Shown here in pieces: positions 12,220-26,318 of a DNA stretch of 64,000 nucleotides (position 1 is its first letter; every line of letters starts with the position of its first letter). This DNA comes from Earliella scabrosa (Eukaryota; Basidiomycota; Agaricomycetes; Polyporales; Polyporaceae). The stretch covers positions 2,356,001-2,420,000 of the forward strand of contig JABYQQ010000006.1 in the NCBI GenBank assembly GCA_022605405.1, read 5' to 3'. The notes beneath the pieces were generated by a model. It worked only from the letters and a program-made list of their open reading frames with translations, was not told where the DNA came from and ran no database searches. The translations under genes were made by a program, and so were the position numbers.

Positions 12220-13208
12220 CCCTCGGCGTGTCGTGAGCACGACATCGTCGACGCCGCTTGCTGATATCTCGTGTGCCCGGCCGCCGGTGGACTGTTGGCT
12301 TCGCGCGTCTTCCTCGTTCTCGAACATGATCTCCCCCGTCCTCGTCATCGATATGTACTGCAATGAATGTTCGTCTCCGCTGTCGTCTCCTGCGTTCTCG
12401 TTCCGCTCTCTCTCTCCTCCCGAACTCGCACATGCCTAGCACGGCGCTGAACCCGTCTTCACGTTCTTTGGGCGCGAACAGTGCCACTGACAGCTCGCCT
12501 CCGCCGCCCGCTCGCTGAGCGCGGTGGTGTGAGAGACGTTCAGTCTGGGCGCTGTTAATGGCCAAACAACTGCAGAATGGTTTTGCATCCGGGCACCCGG
12601 CTGTATGCGGGTGAATCGATAGACCTGCTTCCTTCCATTGTAAAACGATGTATGTCTCTCGTCTCTTGTCTCTTGTCTCGGATGTCGCGATCGTCCTCCA
12701 TATGCCTATTTACTTCTCGTTGGGTCTCGTCGTTGGTGTGGCCTCGGTTTGTCTGTTGTACGACTACGTAGTACGATGCGTACTCGCGAGTTGGTGTTGG
12801 CTCTTTGATATGTATGTACCCGGTGCTCACCTAGATTGAGCCGCTTCCTTCCGGTTGTGATGTATTTACCGAAAAAAAACACAGGACGTTGGATATACTG
12901 TGACGGAGCGTGTGTATAGGATTGCGCCCGATTGAGTCTGTCAGGACGGCCTGGCATGCGTCAGTATGCAAACTATTCCCACACCGTACTGATTCGTGAT
13001 GCCTCGCCAACATATTTCGTTGGACACGAAGTACGGATCGTGTGGATCGTGTGGCTGCTTAGGCGCCAGTGGTGGATTTGCGAAGCGGTTGTTTGTTTCC
13101 AAGGCTCTTGCCAAACAAAGACCCGGGACACCGCTCGGCCAGAACGCGCTGCTCCAGACTCCACGCGAATTTCCAGCTCACGCTCGCTCTCTCCTTCATA
13201 CCGCCATC
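12220..13208. other. Intergenic: 3' flank of paralog A and promoter of MAM33
   Basis: Open frames on both strands are unconvincing. The stretch probably holds the 3' UTR of paralog A and the promoter and 5' UTR of MAM33. Confidence 0.5.
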
Positions 13209-14390
13209 ATGTCTGCCCTCCGTGCCCTCCGCCAGCTCACCGCCTCCTCCTCTCGCTCGCTCGCTGCCCGTGCGGCGACGCGCTCCGTCGCCCGCTCTGC
13301 GCTGGCTGCTCGTATTGCGCCTGTTGCGTCACGCGCGTTCTCCGTGTCTGCCCGCCGGTTTGGTGAGGGTGCGAGTACGTGTCCCTTCTTCCTAGTGTTT
13401 TGTCGTCGAGGCGGCCATTGGATAGTGCTGCTGACGCTTGTGTGTACCAGCCGACGTTGCGTTGTCGCAGAGGCTCGCGGAGGAGCTCAAGTACGAAGCT
13501 GAGGCTGCTTCCCCTGCGGAGCCGGAGTTCTTGAAGGCTTTCAAGGCTCAGGGTACTTGGGCGGTACGTACGCATACCAATGACACCTGTCCGGCTCATC
13601 TCACAAGTGCAACGTCACACAGATCGAGGACACCCCTGGCCTTGATGAGGTCACGCTCACCCGGAAATTTGGCAACGAAGAGTGCGTCCACCTCTTCCAC
13701 GTTGCTGCAGCTCTGGTGCTGACGCAGTCGCCTTTGCAGCATTCGGTTGATCTTCTCCATTGCCGATATCCAGACGGAGCAGGAGGCCGAGTTCGAGGAG
13801 GGCGAGGAGGTCGCCGAGGAGGGCGCAGAGGATGCTGAGGCACCCCTGCACTCCTACCCCATCCGCTGCTCGTTCTCCTTCACGAAGGTATGTCTTCACT
13901 ATTGTATCCCGTTGCTTTTACCAACCCCTATGTATTGTCTGTCAGAACGCTGCTCCTGGCGCCCTGACAATCGACGCCATGTGTCAAGAGGGCGCCTTCG
14001 TCATCGACAACATTTCATACTACAGTGACGCTAAGACCGGCACCGAGCTCACCGCGGAGGCGGACTGGAAGCGGAGGGGATACTACCTCGGTCCTCAGGT
14101 AAGTGTCGACCTCATCATCTGTACTGGCCGAGATGCTCATCGCTGCACGACTTGCAGTTCGACACGCTTGACATTTCGCTCCAGGACGAGTTCGACAAGT
14201 TCCTGCAGGAGCGTGGTATCAACCAGACGCTCGCGTACTTCGTTCCCGAGTACGCTGAGTACAAGGAGCAGAAGGTCAGTACTGACTCATCTGAACATCT
14301 GAACATGCGCTCAAGTTCTGGATGCGTCGTTCTGTCGCTCAGGAGTACGTCAGCTGGCTCAAGAACGTCAAGGACTTCGTTGAGGCATGA
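13209..14390 (+). CDS. MAM33: Mitochondrial acidic matrix protein, MAM33/p32 (C1QBP) family
   Basis: Seven exons (13209-13374, 13451-13563, 13623-13681, 13740-13887, 13946-14098, 14158-14274, 14343-14390) give about 267 aa. The first 50 residues are Arg/Ala/Ser-rich with no acids, a classical mitochondrial presequence. The mature part has the family order: LAEELKYE, an acidic loop (EEGEEVAEEGAED), GALTIDAMCQEGAFVI, the segment YYLGPQFDTLDISLQDEFDKFL, and the C-terminal EYVSWLKNVKDFVEA. Proteins of this family form doughnut-shaped trimers in the matrix and support mitochondrial translation and respiration. An upstream acceptor at 14315/14316 would add nine in-frame residues (FWMRRSVAQ); the shorter form matches the family better. 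Confidence 0.93.
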
Positions 14391-14847
14391 ACGGATAACG
14401 TTCTTCTTTGCATCCATCTACCGATCCCCTCCCACGACATCTGCTTTAGTATCATAGATCGCCTCGTCTCCTCCGCGATGCTCACCAAAAGTTGCTCTTA
14501 ATGTTACTTATCCACGTATGACCGTCATGCTTAATAGACCCTCTCCTCCCCTTCACCCTTTCTGGCTGCATCTCGCCATTCGTGACATGCTTGAACTTCG
14601 CTTGCCATGCTTCCCCGGGCCGTCGTCTAGACAGGTGAGTTTGAAGCCTCTTGTTGAGACTAACGTTTATTTACTCAAACAGCGACGTCGCGCGTACATG
14701 CCTCCGGTACAGCCAAACTAGCCGGGAATCGCCTTGAGGTCAAAGTGGACGTCACTCGCAGGCAAAGGAAGAACCAGGAAGCAATCGCCGCTGAGATGAG
14801 ACTGCTGCCGCGGCGAATCCAGCTAGGCAATTGTTTCGATACACGCG
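14391..14847. other. Intergenic, 3' flank of MAM33
   Basis: Nothing recognised; the 3' UTR of MAM33 is likely in the first 100 bases. Confidence 0.5.
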
Positions 14848-15172
14848 CTACTGGGATTGCCGTGCGAATGCGTTCCGAAGGCTACTTGGATTGCCGTGCG
14901 AACCCTCGCCGAACGCTACCTGGATTGCCGTGCGAAACTCTCCGAAGTTCGAACGCTCCTTGGATGGTCCCTTGCGATTGCTACTCGGATTGCCATGCGA
15001 GAGCCTCCTGACCACTCCTTGGGTTGCTGTGCCAGTGCGAAAGCGCTACTTGGATTGTCGTGCGAAACCCCTCCGAGCCTCGAGGCTATCTGGATTGCCG
15101 TGCGAACCTTCCCCGATCGCTACTTGGATTGCCGTGTGAAAGCCTTCCGAACGCTTCTCGGATTGCCGCAGG
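14848..15172. repeat. Degenerate minisatellite, unit about 33-36 bp, roughly ten copies
   Basis: The core TACTTGGATTGCCGTGCGAA and close variants recur along the stretch (near 14851, 14882, 14918, 14986, 15049, 15087, 15120 and 15155), separated by variable spacers such as CCTTCCGAACGC. Frames through it give ATWIAVR, LDCRA or GLPCE repeats simply because the unit is sometimes a multiple of three. It lies upstream of Zn-cluster paralog B. Confidence 0.85.
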
Positions 15173-15500
15173 AGAGGTGAGTGGTGACAAGGTGATTGTT
15201 CAAGCCCTCTGGTCAGGAGGATATGCTAGCGACGGGCCATAAGCAGATCCTTGTCCAATGACTTCCAGCTTGGAGGTTGCCAAAATGACAGAACAAAAGC
15301 CTACCCATCTGTCTCAACACTGGCAGTGCATAGCGCCCTCTGCGATATTATAACGGTCGGTGCCCATGGTCAGACCCTCAACTCCTAGCTACGCATCCAC
15401 TCATCTCCGAGTCCACACTCGCCTATCCGGTATAAGTGCGACAGGGACTCGGCATATCATACCTCCACCGATACTGTTCTCTTCCTCACAACGCCTGGTG

Positions 15501-16503
15501 ATGCTGCCGATCTCCCTGGAAGGAGGGGTCCTTTACGTCACATACAATTGGTCCCAGTTGCCGGTCTCTCCAGATGCGAACTATCTCAACATCCCCATTC
15601 TAAACTGCGCGGGCCCCATGGTAGCACCCGACAATCAGCTGCCTCTGTATACACTCGTCCACATCTCTCGACTGCTCGTTTCCCCGTCACTGCCTGAGGT
15701 GGTGCGTGTGCCATTGGAGAGCTTCCTCTCTCGTGCGTGGTGGATGTTCCCCTGCTCTCGTACATCTCTGACTGTTCGTGGCATTACAGTCGGCAAGCTA
15801 TCGAGCAATATTGAGCATCAGCCGCCGTCTACAAAGCCAAGCTCGGATCTCAAGGCCCAACCCCCGTCTCTGACACGCCATAGGACCCGGATTGCGGTAT
15901 GTCTATTACTCCATGTACGACGGTCTATTGATACTGATCGCATCGCCTGCTAGTGCGCTAGTTGTCGCGCCGCAGGGAAGAAATGTAGTAACATGCGCCC
16001 CTGCGAGCGATGCGTGACGCGCGGCATAGAAACATCATGCGCCGATGCACAAGTCAGTGGAAAGGGTTTGCGTTCTTTCGGAGGAACGGCCCATGTCGAA
16101 GCAGGAGCCGGCAACCAAAATTTGCGTCTCCTCACGGATAACATCACGGTACATGGTACGCTGAGTTATGTCAGCTTGTTGCTAGCATACTACAGAACCT
16201 CACGGCTTTGCAGACGTGAGTACTCACGGGCACGGCATGTTGAATACCCTCAAGCCGAGCCGCACCGTGAAAACCAACACGACTCAAGACCAGTCGATTG
16301 TACCTGCATGCTCCTCCTCGTCATGCTATCCGGACGGCAATGCAACCGCTGCAAACATGACTATATTCCAGGGAATGCTCTACGAACCGTTCAACGTTCT
16401 GTATGCCCATTTCCCACTCAATCCACTCAATCAACCCTGCGCTAATCTACATTCTCCTAGCGAAGGACGCGGTATGATGGATGACAATATGGCCTCAATC
16501 TGA
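15501..16503 (+). CDS. Zn(2)-Cys(6) protein, paralog B
   Basis: The model is exon 15501-15732 (donor GTGCGT, 57-nt intron), 15790-15896, 15954-16155 (202 nt) and 16214-16503, giving 276 aa with phases 1-0-1. Exon 2 ends in TRHRTRIA and exon 3 starts on the first zinc cysteine: CASC-x6-C-x5-C-ER-C-x8-C (AGKKCSNMRPCERCV). The C-terminus has no known domain and is rich in Asn, Pro and Met. The start is uncertain: an in-frame ATG lies at 15366, but 15501 gives a first exon matching paralog E in length. The 15173-15500 interval holds the end of the minisatellite flank and the putative promoter. It lacks the strongly basic tail of paralog A, so DNA binding may differ. Probably functional, since splice sites and frame are intact. 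Confidence 0.72.
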
Positions 16504-17010
16504 ACCCTGAACCGTGCTATCTACCTCGTTCAATACCTCGCTGACCTCGACTACCAAGGATCCAGTATACCGCTTAGTGCTCCGGCAGTTGCTCCCTCCC
16601 CTTCGATTGATAGCTCTTGATGGACCCCCTTTACCCCACCATATGTATGCTAATACTACACTCAACCGAATCATTCATTACGCCCGCTACTACTCTGCTG
16701 CTAGATCTGTCGACCACTTGACAGACGCTGTCATCGATGCGCATGTCGTCCCTCCCAGCGGACAGGGTCCAACGAGCGTGACACGGGAAGTGACATGACG
16801 AGGGCTGCTTATGTCAGAAAAGCGAGGGTGAAATCACTCCTGCGGCCTGCCATATCTGGGATCCGGATGAAAAGTCCCAATTCCCAAGGGCCTCACCGGC
16901 CCCGCGTACGCTTCAAGGTGCAGCTAAGAAGGGGTCTTCTTCGCAAGTCGTTGAGTACGGCAGGTCATTCCTATGCCGCGGACGAGCGTGTCGTTGTGAC
17001 TTGTACTGTA
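16504..17010. other. Intergenic
   Basis: 3' flank of paralog B; no supported feature before the MITE at 17011. Confidence 0.5.
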
Positions 17011-17259
17011 CTGATCAGACGTTCAAAGCGGCGGGGGGTGCAAGGTGTGACAGGCCCGGTAGGGGTCGGGAGCCGCTAGTGACTGTGACGGTCCCTATGC
17101 GGAGCGGCGCCGCCCAGGCAATTTTAGCGCCCTGGAGGCGCCGAATTGCGCCGTTGGTCACATGTCGGCGGGCGGCGCTATGACAGACGGCGGATAACGG
17201 GGGGGGCCGACTCGGGCTAGGGCCTTGTGACGTGTGACGCGCCGCTAACGTCTGATCAG
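17011..17259. mobile_element. MITE, 249 bp, CTGATCAG ends with TA flanks
   Basis: A perfect 17-bp inverted repeat TGTACTGATCAGACGTT (17007-17023) has its partner AACGTCTGATCAGTACA at 17247-17263. Treating the outer TA at 17009-17010 and 17260-17261 as the target duplication leaves a 249-bp element beginning CTGATCAG. Similarity of the arms extends inward (AGCGGCG on both sides). The interior is GC-rich with GTGACTGTGAC-like runs also seen in the MITE at 40820-41095. It has no coding capacity. Confidence 0.8.
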
Positions 17260-17774
17260 TACAGCACGCTTCGAAGAGTACGATGTTGTGGTAGGGAGAA
17301 GAGGTACTTATTCCAAGCAGCGACTGTCGCGGCGATGGATCCCGGTTCGATCTGGCCAACGACCTTTGCTGCCATGCGTGTCGGTCGACCGGCGAAAATT
17401 CCGATCGTCCCTTCCCCCTTCAATAGGTCCCCCAAACGTCTGCCTAGGGAGACAAGGTATGCCCGTCGTGGAATCGTGGGAGAAATCAGGCGCCCACGGA
17501 GCCCTGGTGCGAATGACCCCCGGTTTCCTTTTCCGGGCATTGACAGATGCACATGATGTGGTTCAGACGCGTCTCTGAAAGAGTCCGAGTCGGACACTCG
17601 TCTATAGCTTCCACCGAAGTCTACAAGGTACATAAACCCAGCAGCTTTAATGTGCGAGCTACATCAAATCTCCCCCTCGTCTTTGGTGCCCGCCTCTCAT
17701 GTCTACACTTCTACCGCAAGGACGGCCAGAGGATGGAGTGACCCCTCTAGCGCCCAATTCTTTTGTCCACCAGG
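17260..17774. other. Intergenic / possible 5' region of paralog C
   Basis: Short open frames only. If paralog C has further upstream exons they would lie here; none could be fixed. Confidence 0.4.
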
Positions 17775-18625
17775 ATGGATGTCTCTACGTGGCGATTCCA
17801 AGATCTCACCTTCGCATCTCCTCACACCACCCTGAAAGCGTGTTCGTCCCTTTTTGGAGCGTTGGCACTCGTGCGTAACAGGCTCTACTTCCTCTTCATG
17901 CGCTCGCTGAACAGGGTTCGTTCGTTACTAGTCGTAGGCTGCGTCCCCGGGCTGACGTCATCAGCGACATGCCTCCCCCCTGCCCAGATCAAGCATCGCA
18001 GGACAGAAGTTGTTGTTAGGCCTTCTCTCGTTCTGCCCCGTACGAGTCGTGTCTGACGATATTTCCAGTGCACGAACTGCCGCGCTGCGAGCAAAAAGTG
18101 CAGCGACAGCCGCCCATGCATCCGATGCAAGGAGCGTGGCTTGCAGGACTCATGCGCCGACGCGTCATGCAATCGCAAAAAGCGCAAGCGGGAAGACAGC
18201 CAGTGCCACGAACCTGTGCAGGTTGAACAGCAGTCTCATGATGAGAAGTCCAAGGTCGACGCACTCTGGGGTACTAATCATAGTGCGCTTACCCCACGTC
18301 AACCTGCTGATCCCATTCTGCAGGCTTTCCCATGCGTCTTCGCAACGTCCAAGGGGAATGGGGCCAACCTGGAAGCTCGACACAGACTGTGTTCGCCACA
18401 GAGTCTACTCTCCCACCCCAGATGAACGTCAGCGTCGGCAGTGCTCATCAGTCCGACTTCGCTCATGGTAGCCAGTGGATGGCCCAGTCCTCGAACGGAT
18501 ACATGTCCGGCTTCAGTGGCCCGGCGCAGCTCCAACCTGAGGGTCATCAGTGGCAGGGGAACCTAACCTCCGGGCCTATGTTCAACGCCGGGCTCTTCAA
18601 CCAGCCGTCGTCGTCACGCTACTGA
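17775..18625 (+). CDS. Zn(2)-Cys(6) protein, paralog C (5' exons tentative)
   Basis: Three exons are well supported: one ending 18014 in KHRRTEVV, 18069-18270 (202 nt, same length as in paralog B), and 18324-18625. Exon 18069 begins on the first zinc cysteine: CTNC-RAASKK-C-SDSRP-C-IR-C-x8-C, followed by NRKKRKRED, a likely nuclear localisation and DNA-backbone contact patch. The last exon gives a Gln/Ser/Gly/Asn-rich C-terminus ending NQPSSSRY. The 5' part is unresolved: an exon 17965-18014 preceded by one from the ATG at 17775 to 17841 keeps the family's phase-1 intron, but other choices are possible. Presence of intact donors and acceptors around the zinc exon argues against a pseudogene. 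Confidence 0.62.
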
Positions 18626-19046
18626 TCTGCAGCCTACCACCACTGTAAGTGCACTTGGCCTTATCCTTGCACTGTTAGCTGACCCTCCACGCTATGTAGA
18701 TCGCTACTCGCATCAACCTAGTACAACCGTTGTCGTTCTGCTTGTGATCATGCTAGTCGCATCACACCTGCAAATGTTCTCCTCTATAACTCTCACTATA
18801 CTTGCTCACTTCACGTAACCCCTAAATTATCTCTTCTGCTTTGTGCGCACTGGTCTATGCATGCGTTGTATTTATTCCGTGCTATGTGCTCTTCGCTGTG
18901 CTCCATGCTTTGTTACCAATTGGTCCAATCCTCACCCATGTAAGCAACCCTGATAAATTCAATCTCGACCCTCGCACCTCCCTTGATCCATCTAACTGTC
19001 ATGTAGACTATCGAAGTCCGCTGGAGTTGATATGATCAATATACAT
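18626..19046. other. Intergenic, pyrimidine-rich
   Basis: 3' flank of paralog C; no gene. It ends where similarity to the SEC23 3' flank begins. Confidence 0.5.
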
Positions 19047-19935
<889 letters not shown>

Positions 19936-20149
19936 GCATTTTCAGAAGCGCGGCGTCCTCTCCCTAAGGCGCACTAGATCGGTCGGTATCCCATGCCCCG
20001 ACCGCCATGTGCGCGCCGTTATGGTACGTCTTCCTCAGCCTACCTCAGGTCTCCCTCTCTGGCTGATGGCATATATCCCACCTGACTCAGGCCACGACCC
20101 TTCGTGTCCACGCCAATATACCCCCTGGGCCCATCATAAATAATGTCCA

Positions 20150-20530
20150 AAGACGACTCGCGATCAATGTGCACTCACCCAGTCACGCTTCTCGCGCTCT
20201 TGTCCTCTCCCCCCACTGGCCACTCGACCTCCTACCACGCACACGTGTCCTTCGACTTCGAGACCCGCAGACCCTCCGCGTCCTTTCCGTCCAAGTCCTC
20301 CTCACCCATGCACCCGCAGCACCCTCTTCCAACCCACCCACGGATCCGAAACTGAGTGCCGACGTACAAAGGCGACGCCTGTGGAGGCACAAGGGTCGGC
20401 GCGCAAAGATCGGCGTCGTCGGTATGTATCACCGCGGCGGCTGGCCGCCGCGCCGCATAGCGAGAGTGAGAGCTGGCGGGCGGAGCGGGTCGCAGTCGCC
20501 GCGCGAGCATTCGCTGTCCGTCTTCTCCAT
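20150..20530 (+). pseudogene. Broken inverted copy of the 1867-2700 gene fragment
   Basis: Plus-strand translation near 20169 gives LLALLSSPPTGHSTSYHAHV, matching ELLALSSSPSTGLSPAQRAQV of the gene at 1867-2700, and then FETRRPSASFPSKSSSP against FMTRKPSSKSASPKSSSP. A stop and frameshifts follow before the alanine-rich end, which is still visible at the DNA level (GCGGGCGGAGCGGGTCGCAG). The 5' exon and start are missing. Confidence 0.75.
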
Positions 20531-21080
20531 ATAGAGGTGGATGTGAAGGATGATCGATGAGGGGAAAGAGGGAAGGAAGAAGACGAGGATGTCAGACTGA
20601 TAACATCGCCGCTCCGCCCCGCACTGGGTGGACTATTGTACCTGTAGCATACCGTTAATCGGATGGCGTCAAAACAGAACGCGGAGCGCGTACAACGAGC
20701 GTCCCTGGGCTGAAAGATGGCACGGTGTGGAAGTGAGCATGTATCAGCAGGTGGCCGAGCGGCGACATGCAGATTGAGCGGAACGAGCGGGAGAAGGCAA
20801 CTTCTGTTTCGTAGCTGCGGACGAAGAGCTGAAACGCTGAAGGTGGATGGTGTGTGTCGGCCCGGTAGCTGCGTGTGGGTGGGTGCCCCCGCATCCTCGG
20901 AGTCCGAGTCGTCGATATGAGGCGGCGAAGAGCGGCACCTGGCGCGGCGATGGGCGGGAGTCGCGACGAGCGGGGTAACGTGGTCCTGCACATCGCCCTA
21001 CGGAAGAGTCGAGTGCATGCGACCTGCCAGCAGGCATTCATGCCGTGACAGCGGCGACATACCTGACAGGGTTCTGTGGT
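20150..21080 (-). repeat. Segmental duplication, copy 2 (inverted relative to 1190-2310)
   Basis: Reverse-complement alignment to 1190-2310 holds for most of its length with frequent indels. Conserved islands include CGCTCGTTCCGCTCAATCTG and a CATCCGATTAACG...ACAGGTACAATAGTC run. It sits between the SEC23 pseudogene fragment and the intact SEC23 gene. Confidence 0.75.
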
Positions 21081-21299
21081 CAAGAGACTGATATCATGCG
21101 CGTTTGCGCAGGTGTGCGCTAGGATAAGCCTGTACTTCAAGAGAATGAGATCAGATGGGTCGTAAGCAGGTTGACGTGGGGTAGGCGTGCCAGCGCTGTA
21201 GACTGTGCCCACAGACGCAATTCCTCGGCAGGAGCAGACGCGCTGAGCAAGGACGTGCTTGCCCAGCTCGGACATACGAGAATCGGCGTACTCACGTCA

Positions 21300-24245
<2,946 letters not shown>

Positions 24246-25252
24246 GCTTGCGTGCGGATGGTGGTGGTGTCTATCGTTAAACGTGTAAAGTTCTCTCAAG
24301 CGCTGATGACGGACGTGTCGAGCTTGACCGGTGCGCCAATTCGGTCGGAGTCAAATGGGCTGCCGCGTATGTGAGTCTCCGCTTGAACTTTGTCTATATG
24401 AGTCTCTCGAGCTTCCACGTCGGCTGCCTCCGAGCTCCGTATGGAATCTCTATGTGCCATCTCCACTGCTGTCTGTCTCTGATGCACTAGTTGTCTCTAC
24501 ACTGACTCCTGTCGAACAGTAGCTGGTATCACTCACCTGCACTTTAGTTCTGCGGTCTACAACCCCGGGCCCCGACCGTCTTCAGTGTACACCCACACGC
24601 TAGCGTCGATCTGCCTCTGATCATCTGTGTTGTCGAGCAAAGAACTCGTTGATCGGCGCGTTTCCGAACGAGTTATCTCTAAGTCTCCGCCCCCTTTGAC
24701 AGCCTGTAGGTAGTAGCATTCTCACATCGAGATACGTCCACGTTCGGAGTGCAACATAAGCACATACTTACGCGCTCAGGAGTCAGCAATGTGCTCGCAT
24801 CACAGCTAATGACCAATGAATGTCCTTGTTCTGTGCGTCTTCGCTGGACTTCCCGACGAAGGTCCTTCGACCCTCCCAAGAGCTATCATCCTCTATCTCA
24901 AGCACCCCAATTGGGGAATGCATTACATGGAACGGCCTGTACGTGCAGGCTATTCATATGGTATTAAGCGTCAGAATATGCATAACCCAGAACGCATGTT
25001 CATTCAGCGTCAGGACGGACTGGTGGATAGAGTACATGTAAAGCTACAGCTGGGTGGTACGAGACTAAAGGAGCGCGGAAAGAAAGTGATGAGGATACAG
25101 TGCAGATGCAAGTGTCAGTGTCAGTGTGTAGGTGTGCGTAGTAACGACGAATCTGCAGAGTCCGTGTGAGATGGAAATAGGCAGCTGAAGCGTCCACGGA
25201 AGTCGGAAACGTGTTTAGGGGATCGAATGTGTCTGAAGTATTGGCTATGGCG
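24246..25252. other. Intergenic, SEC23 promoter region
   Basis: No supported gene. Contains the presumed SEC23 promoter and the 3' UTR of the membrane protein ending at 25253. Confidence 0.5.
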
Positions 25253-26318
25253 TCATACGGCATGATGTCCAGACGCCTCTTCGGAGACCATAGACAATGC
25301 TGGAGAGAGCATGATGACAGAAGTAAACATCGCCGAGGACTGCGTGACCGACGACGTCGTCGTCGTCTTGCTCCGCGTCGACCGCGAAGGCGTCGGCCGA
25401 TACATCCTGCTGAACCGACGTAGCGGCCCCCTCGCAGCTGGCGGGGGCGGCGCTGGTGAGTCTACATAGACAGACACAAAAGAGGTATGCCCATGAGTGA
25501 CCATCCCATCCTGAACATAGAATCAAACTTTGCTCACCATCGTAGATGATGTCGAGGGGCTTCTCCTTGGGAGAAAGCCGCCGATGTCGGACCCTGCGCG
25601 CGCGTCGATAGAACACACAGAACATCATCGCGGCGATCCCGACCAAAATCAACCCTCCCGCGATCGAGATGCCAGCCACCGCGCCCGTCGAGAGCGGCTT
25701 GTTCGAGAACACGGCAGAAGACTCGCTCAGACCAGGGGACGACGGTGACCTAGTGGGCGAGCCTGAGATCGTCGAGTCCGCGGAGGGCCCGAGATTCTCG
25801 AACCCGTCGACGGCAGTGAACTGGATGTAGTCCAGGTTGAATTTCCCACTTTGAACAGTGATGGTGAGCACGTGCTCGCCGGGCTCGAGAGGTGGAGATG
25901 TTGAAAAGAAAGGATAGTTGGCTTGGGGGTTCGGGGGCGGAGATGAGACACCCAGAGGTTGGGTTGGCCTGTCGTCCAGCGCAAGTGTGGCGGAAACGGG
26001 CTGGCCGTCGAGCACGCCGAATACGCCAACAAAGGTTCCTACGTGCCACACAGACTACCCTCAGCATGATTGCAAACATCGACAGGGAACATTGGACGCA
26101 GGGTGGATGGGAGGCAGGACAACACACGCACCGTGGAATGTGAACTTGATCGTTGAGCCCGGCTGCGTCGACGTGTGTATCGAGGCATCGTTATCGTCGC
26201 CGATCGTCACGTTTCCGGAGCTCCATTGGCCATCGTATACTATGGCTGGATTGCTGTCCTCCACACGGAAGAACCTGCCACCTGCGCCCTGCCTTCTCTG
26301 TATTCCTAACGGCCTCAT
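25253..26318 (-). CDS. Single-pass membrane protein with extracellular beta-sandwich-like region
   Basis: Exons 26318-26132, 26038-25538 and 25461-25253 are in frame and give about 298 aa. The luminal part starts RVEDSNPAIVYDGQWSSG and holds GSTIKFTFHGT, then FVGVFGVLDG, and HVLTITVQSGKFNLDYIQF. This resembles the galactose-binding-like ectodomain of a very common Agaricomycete family with one transmembrane helix. That helix is AVAGISIAGGLILVGIAAMM followed by a stop-transfer FYRRARRVRHRR. The cytosolic tail is Pro/Ser/Thr-rich. Function is unknown; a cell-wall or surface sensor is a common guess. The N-terminus is unresolved: the ATG at 26318 yields no signal peptide, so a further exon with one probably lies upstream. 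Confidence 0.72.

Noticed and set aside
14745..15242. Repeat-protein-like frames (LDCRA, GLPCE, IAVR)
   Set aside because: They are translations of the minisatellite in all three frames; no splice or start context.
17330..17360. Possible tRNA B-box (GGTTCGATC)
   Set aside because: No matching A-box or cloverleaf at the right distance.
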